Assembly: GCA_937967755.1 (NCBI GenBank)
Contig: CALBTA010000236.1
Coordinates: 1 to 9,279, forward strand
Source of the DNA: an uncultured Planctomycetaceae bacterium
GTDB taxonomy: Bacteria > Planctomycetota > Planctomycetia > Pirellulales > Pirellulaceae
Reading direction: 5' to 3'
Length of the DNA: 9,279 nucleotides
The position numbers and the translations under genes are program-made. The number at the start of each line of letters is the position of its first letter. The stretch's first letter is position 1. Positions 6,301 to 9,279 of the stretch are shown here, in pieces. The notes beneath the pieces are model-generated. The model saw nothing but the letters and a program-made list of their open reading frames with translations. It was not told the DNA's origin and ran no database searches.

Positions 6301-9279
6301 GCCCGCGGGGGCGAGTTGGCTGCCGGCAAGCTGCTGATGCGTCCCCCGAGGCTGAACGCCACGGGCGGGTTCTTCATGCCTTCGATGTTGATCGGCGATT
6401 CTCGTAGGAGCGCGGGACCGGGATTCATGATGCACAGGGGCATATCGGTTTCCGGACGGCTGCCGCCGATGTTGAACGTGGCCTTGCGAAAGAACAAGCG
6501 GTTAGCGCCGTCGATGGTTCTTTCTGACATATCGCTGGAGAGCAACAGCCACCTTTCCACCGGATTGGTTCGGCCTGAGTTGGCGATGTCGTTCCAGCAG
6601 GAAGTGACGCGGCGCTGGTCGCGGATCGACCGCGACATCCGCGACTTCAACCGGCGGTACGGTTACTGGGATGGCTGGGGCGGCTGGTACGAAGGGGATT
6701 CGATCGACTTGACGCGCAGCGCGCGTGCCAATTGGTACGGCGGGTTGGAAGGTTTCGATGAGGAATCCGAACCGCAGGCCGAGGGTGAAATAGCAACGTC
6801 TGGAGAGATGTTGCCATTCTCAATACTCGATGTGCTGGATGGCAAGAAAAAGCTCGCCGATTCGATGGCGCTTGCGCCTCCCGGTACGATGGGTCCGCAG
6901 ATCGCCGTCGCCTGGCTCAATGTGTTGGGGCATTCGATCAAAACCCAGCCGGGGGCCTGTTCGGTTTTGGCGGCCGACTTTCTGGCGACGCGCAGGGCGG
7001 AACTTTCCGGGGACGACCTGACCGAGGAGCAACTGCGCGAGTGGAAAGCGATTGATCACGCCTTGGCGAATCTTGACACGGCCGCGGCCCGTTTGGAGAG
7101 CACCGGCAGGTTCTGGGGTTACGAGGGCTGGCACCACCGCCCCCAGCCCTGGACGTTCCACCCGCCGACGGTTCAGGTTCACCACGGTTACAACTGGTCG
7201 TATGACTTGACGCGTTACACCCCGGCGCTGCAAAGCACTTCGTTCGATATCCTCAATGAAGTTGTCGCGCAATACGGCGATCCTACCGGAACGCCGCAAG
7301 GAACAATCGAAGACGATGCCCGCGAGCAGATCGCCGCGGCCCGCGCTGCGCAACGCGCCATCACCGTGCGGTTCGAGAAAGATGGCCTGGGACTGCACGT
7401 CGCGTCTGGCGACCGCTACGCCTTGTCTCTGCGAACCGATATGTATTTGGAAGAACGCATGATCTGTGATGGCGAACAGATCGTTCACCGCTATGACGAG
7501 TTGGGCCTGGCGGCACGGCGTCCGGCGACGGCGTTGCGACTGGCGGCGCTCCGCGGGTTGGCCCCGCATCTGATCGAACCGGCCGAAGTTTTGTCGCAGC
7601 GTTATGACGCCGCTTTGGAAGATGCGACTGATGACGGCTTCACCTTGAAGCTGACGCCGATTGGGCAAGAGGAAGACGCGGAGCAGCCAATCGGTTTGAC
7701 CGTTCGCGTCGACCGCGAAGGCCGAATTTTAGAGAAGCTGCTGACGGTTGAAGAAGAGACGCAGTTGAAACTGACCTTCACCTTCGGCGATGGCGAGATC
7801 ACCGCCGCCTGGTTCGATGCTGACGAGAAGGAATTGACCAAAGTGACCTACTTCGCCGAGCCGCTGGCCGATAATTCTGTGTTTGAAAACGACCTGAGCG
7901 ATCTTGTCGTGTTCGACATGCCGCTGCGAAAGCCATCTTTCTATCAACAGAAGATCGACGCGCTCGCCGGCCAAGCTGCCAGCGACGAACAGTCCAGCAA
8001 CGAAGCCGCTCAAGATGATCCACAGGCGGTTGCCGAGAAGATCAGGCTGAAGCGGCACCACGCCTTGGCGTCGATCCAACAACTGCAGTGGCGGCGTTGG
8101 GGCGGGCGGAACGACGATGCGCAAAAGTCGCTGACCGACGCCTTCGACCTTTGCAAGCAAGCGAAGCAGGACGTGAAGATCGGCGATTTAACCTTGTTTG
8201 GCTCGGCCGGTGTTCACAACGCGGCGGACGATTTAAAGCAACACGCCCGGGTCGACGAGGCGCATCCGGTCTTCCGTTATTACAAATTGCGGCACAGCGA
8301 TTTCACGAAAGCTCAAACCGAACTCGAAGGCCACATGAACGGGTTGCTAGGGCACCTCGCTGCCTATCAGGCGTCTGCCCGCCGGCACGATCAGAGCAAA
8401 CACTACGACTTCTTCACGGAAACCTTTCCCGAATCGCCGCTGCTGTTGGCCGCCACCTACTACGCGGCGAATTGGGGCAACAACCCCGACGTGTGGAGCA
8501 AAATGTACGCCCATCCCCAGTGGCGGCTGTTGGCGATGATGATGGCGGCACCGCATCTGCAAACCAAGGAGCAGCGCTCGGCCTTGGCGGAAGCGTATGC
8601 GAATGCGTATGACGAATTTGCCGAAGACGAGATCGACCTGCCCGTCACGGCGCAAATGGTCGCTTATTTGAAAGAGTACGAAGAAGGCACGCCTTGGAAG
8701 CGTATCACAGGTGCGAAACTGATGCGTGCCAAGGAAGCCGACAGCACCGCCGCGCTGTTGAAGTTTGCGGAAGATGCAATGAGCTGGGGCGAAGCGCCGC
8801 TGGCCGACGAGGCGCTTTTACTGGCCCGTGAGCGGCTCGCCGAGCGTAATACGCTCAGCGGACGCTTCGCCCTGGCTCAAACTTTGTGGGCCGGCGGGCG
8901 GATGAAGGATGCGATGAAGCTGTACGACGAAATTTTCACACAGCTCAAAGCGAAGAACGTTCCGCCTTCAGCCGGCTTGCTGGCTTCGGCCGCGCGGCTG
9001 GCCCAGCAATCAGGCGATCTTGCCAAGGCGATTGATTTGGAAGGACGGGCGCTGGCCGCCGAGCATCCGCACCTGCCCGATTTGATCAATCTGCAAGCCT
9101 TCCGCCAGCGGTACAACTGGCTGTGGCAACAGTATCAGTCGAAAGTTGCCCAGGCCGTTGACGATAAAGACGCCGAAGCGGTCAGCCACTGGCTCGCGCG
9201 GGCCGAAGCCACTTGGGGGCGTTGGCACGAAGTCGACCCCGACAACCACAACATGGTGACGCAAATGGCAACGCTGCAA
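3298..9279 (+). CDS. Giant membrane-anchored FecR/VIT/VWA protein, probable anti-sigma sensor (3' truncated by window)
   Basis: One open frame of 1994 codons with no stop before the right edge. Residues 1-86 are cytoplasmic and polar, with 'RLDENLARLL' and 'EADARILAALLEKQ' helices suited to binding the sigma factor encoded just upstream. A single transmembrane helix lies at about 88-109. About 137-236 is FecR-like ('DGTVLIAHSGTKFTV', 'QGDLYLIV', 'VIATGTRFVV', 'LQAGEQGEL'). About 285-415 is a VIT domain ('TTIDQTFFNHYPWNSEGTFY', 'YNDILYQRRDPALLE', 'FKMRIFPLEG'). About 500-690 is a VWA domain with metal-site residues D525, S527, S529, T594 and D622. 'YYVVTPLTSLIVLE' at 798-811 is typical of VIT/VWA proteins. 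The rest is unassigned, with aromatic-rich patches at 1121-1131 and 1272-1307; from about 1555 on it is mostly helical, with TPR-like pairs at about 1856-1925. Inferred role: an exported scaffold or ligand sensor that controls the sigma factor across the membrane. VWA and VIT domains bind proteins; no enzyme motif is seen. Confidence 0.92.
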   Translation, partial: MSDPTNQNQQTDQRLDENLARLLNDRTQQPELSAEADARILAALLEKQSAIRSELITADQAQPNEDHVVTKPTNAHSHARLSLPTSAYAGVVSLILAVAVVGIIGAVFWGPKWNSPPDQTGPRLGPQAAVHAATFEPGESTRKELDDGTVLIAHSGTKFTVAGPREVQLEQGDLYLIVAKSDQSFTVKTSDGEVIATGTRFVVSSGEKTTAAVAQGKVKLAGKSGNVELQAGEQGELTDGDKPTRRPAPRLSYLVSWAKEALAQDELLVEKAETENGLVAMDPWGQQTRLTLRKYHVDVHIEDGIARTTIDQTFFNHYPWNSEGTFYFPLPPDASVSRLAMYVFGQLNEGGMVERGRGQQIYNDILYQRRDPALLEMMEGNVFKMRIFPLEGRQEKRIFLSYTQDLDELYGRGRYWFPMDHTNSIAKELSIRVRIKGGAEQFDPQSSTHEMEAKVDGDDLVLTYHAEKIKPDQDLLLHLVPKTAPPATRVATCQKDGQQFLFARFSPEIPGTVEPKPRQWIVVNDVSASRTKIDAQAQQYIMQRLIEEADDDDSLFLINLNTQPELVSEKFTPIRSRATRKLIARAAAPRLGATNLVSGMEAAADVIEQHRVANPHILYLGDGVATDGSTEVFEPVRAVPRGATFVGVGVGKKVDSLFLQEAADRTGGTFTTINPDEDIDWRVFDMIAALNTPRLTKIKVELQNPTGQRVKAIAYPNARSLAHGETLTVVARAEDELPAKIVLSGDVGDKPYRSVAEVADAKTAAESIPRLWAKRHIDELLKSDMGREQEIIALSKQYYVVTPLTSLIVLEDDKMYEEYKVERGRKDHWALYGAPKEIEVVKEPVDWKRWGWYYGGSVGDDEKIKAEAKPKTVREIVDSVQIRIDAPFYYWRQRDDGHDRYAMYQLLDSETKPTNLMTYWLLLAGGEREMAIDFRRGGSGASEDGPAPSSRPAATSTVNPYPPLRLESVGKDMILPALIQLERGERDRRQLAMLPMFTQPNARGGELAAGKLLMRPPRLNATGGFFMPSMLIGDSRRSAGPGFMMHRGISVSGRLPPMLNVALRKNKRLAPSMVLSDISLESNSHLSTGLVRPELAMSFQQEVTRRWSRIDRDIRDFNRRYGYWDGWGGWYEGDSIDLTRSARANWYGGLEGFDEESEPQAEGEIATSGEMLPFSILDVLDGKKKLADSMALAPPGTMGPQIAVAWLNVLGHSIKTQPGACSVLAADFLATRRAELSGDDLTEEQLREWKAIDHALANLDTAAARLESTGRFWGYEGWHHRPQPWTFHPPTVQVHHGYNWSYDLTRYTPALQSTSFDILNEVVAQYGDPTGTPQGTIEDDAREQIAAARAAQRAITVRFEKDGLGLHVASGDRYALSLRTDMYLEERMICDGEQIVHRYDELGLAARRPATALRLAALRGLAPHLIEPAEVLSQRYDAALEDATDDGFTLKLTPIGQEEDAEQPIGLTVRVDREGRILEKLLTVEEETQLKLTFTFGDGEITAAWFDADEKELTKVTYFAEPLADNSVFENDLSDLVVFDMPLRKPSFYQQKIDALAGQAASDEQSSNEAAQDDPQAVAEKIRLKRHHALASIQQLQWRRWGGRNDDAQKSLTDAFDLCKQAKQDVKIGDLTLFGSAGVHNAADDLKQHARVDEAHPVFRYYKLRHSDFTKAQTELEGHMNGLLGHLAAYQASARRHDQSKHYDFFTETFPESPLLLAATYYAANWGNNPDVWSKMYAHPQWRLLAMMMAAPHLQTKEQRSALAEAYANAYDEFAEDEIDLPVTAQMVAYLKEYEEGTPWKRITGAKLMRAKEADSTAALLKFAEDAMSWGEAPLADEALLLARERLAERNTLSGRFALAQTLWAGGRMKDAMKLYDEIFTQLKAKNVPPSAGLLASAARLAQQSGDLAKAIDLEGRALAAEHPHLPDLINLQAFRQRYNWLWQQYQSKVAQAVDDKDAEAVSHWLARAEATWGRWHEVDPDNHNMVTQMATLQ

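Noticed and set aside
4006..7668. Several long minus-strand frames (up to 282 codons) under the giant gene
   Set aside because: High-GC antisense shadows with His/Arg/Gln-rich translations; the + strand frame is uninterrupted and has clear domains.
8088..8612. Plus-strand frame of 174 codons inside the giant gene
   Set aside because: It lies in a different frame within the continuous 1994-codon reading and is Arg/Ala/Gly-rich without any motif.
1..9279. tRNA or rRNA genes
   Set aside because: No cloverleaf-like or conserved rRNA segments were noticed on reading either strand; a covariance search would be needed to exclude small RNAs fully.

Overview
The window looks like chromosomal DNA of a planctomycete (Pirellulales-like). 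This is inferred from the architecture of its main genes, an ECF sigma factor coupled to a giant membrane protein joining FecR-like, VIT and VWA domains, and from a GC content around 55-60% on the lines I counted. No rRNA or other species marker is present. Every gene I accept is on the + strand.

Layout. (1) 3-512 is the 3' end of a gene entering from the left; its C-terminal part looks like a PA14-type secreted beta-sandwich. A small hairpin follows its stop. (2) 513-1131 has no convincing gene. Its main content is an imperfect inverted repeat about 240 bp long (548-791) whose arms match at 31 of 35 positions in the core and each carry a small terminal hairpin. (3) 1132-2443 holds three small tightly packed genes of unknown function: a protein with two propeller-blade-like segments, a DUF6334-like protein that may be frameshifted near its end, and an acidic protein faintly like DUF4375/DMP19. 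They resemble the small orphan or immunity-type genes common in accessory regions, but no toxin is visible. (4) 2444-2705 is a spacer with a 7-bp stem-loop and a weak candidate ECF-type promoter. (5) 2706-3305 encodes an ECF sigma factor. (6) 3298-9279 is one open frame of 1994 codons that runs off the right edge.

The last two genes form the main system. The big gene starts inside the end of the sigma gene (8-bp overlap) behind a GGAGG ribosome binding site, so the pair is almost certainly co-translated. The big protein has a short cytoplasmic N-terminus suited to holding the sigma factor, one transmembrane helix, then a very large exported part: FecR-like domain, VIT domain, VWA domain with an intact metal-site motif, a long unassigned middle with aromatic/histidine-rich patches, and a helical, partly TPR-like C-terminal region. 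The natural reading is a single-protein envelope sensor and anti-sigma factor, in which an adhesive or scaffold ectodomain is fused to the regulator instead of being a separate protein. The ligand and the regulon are not visible here.
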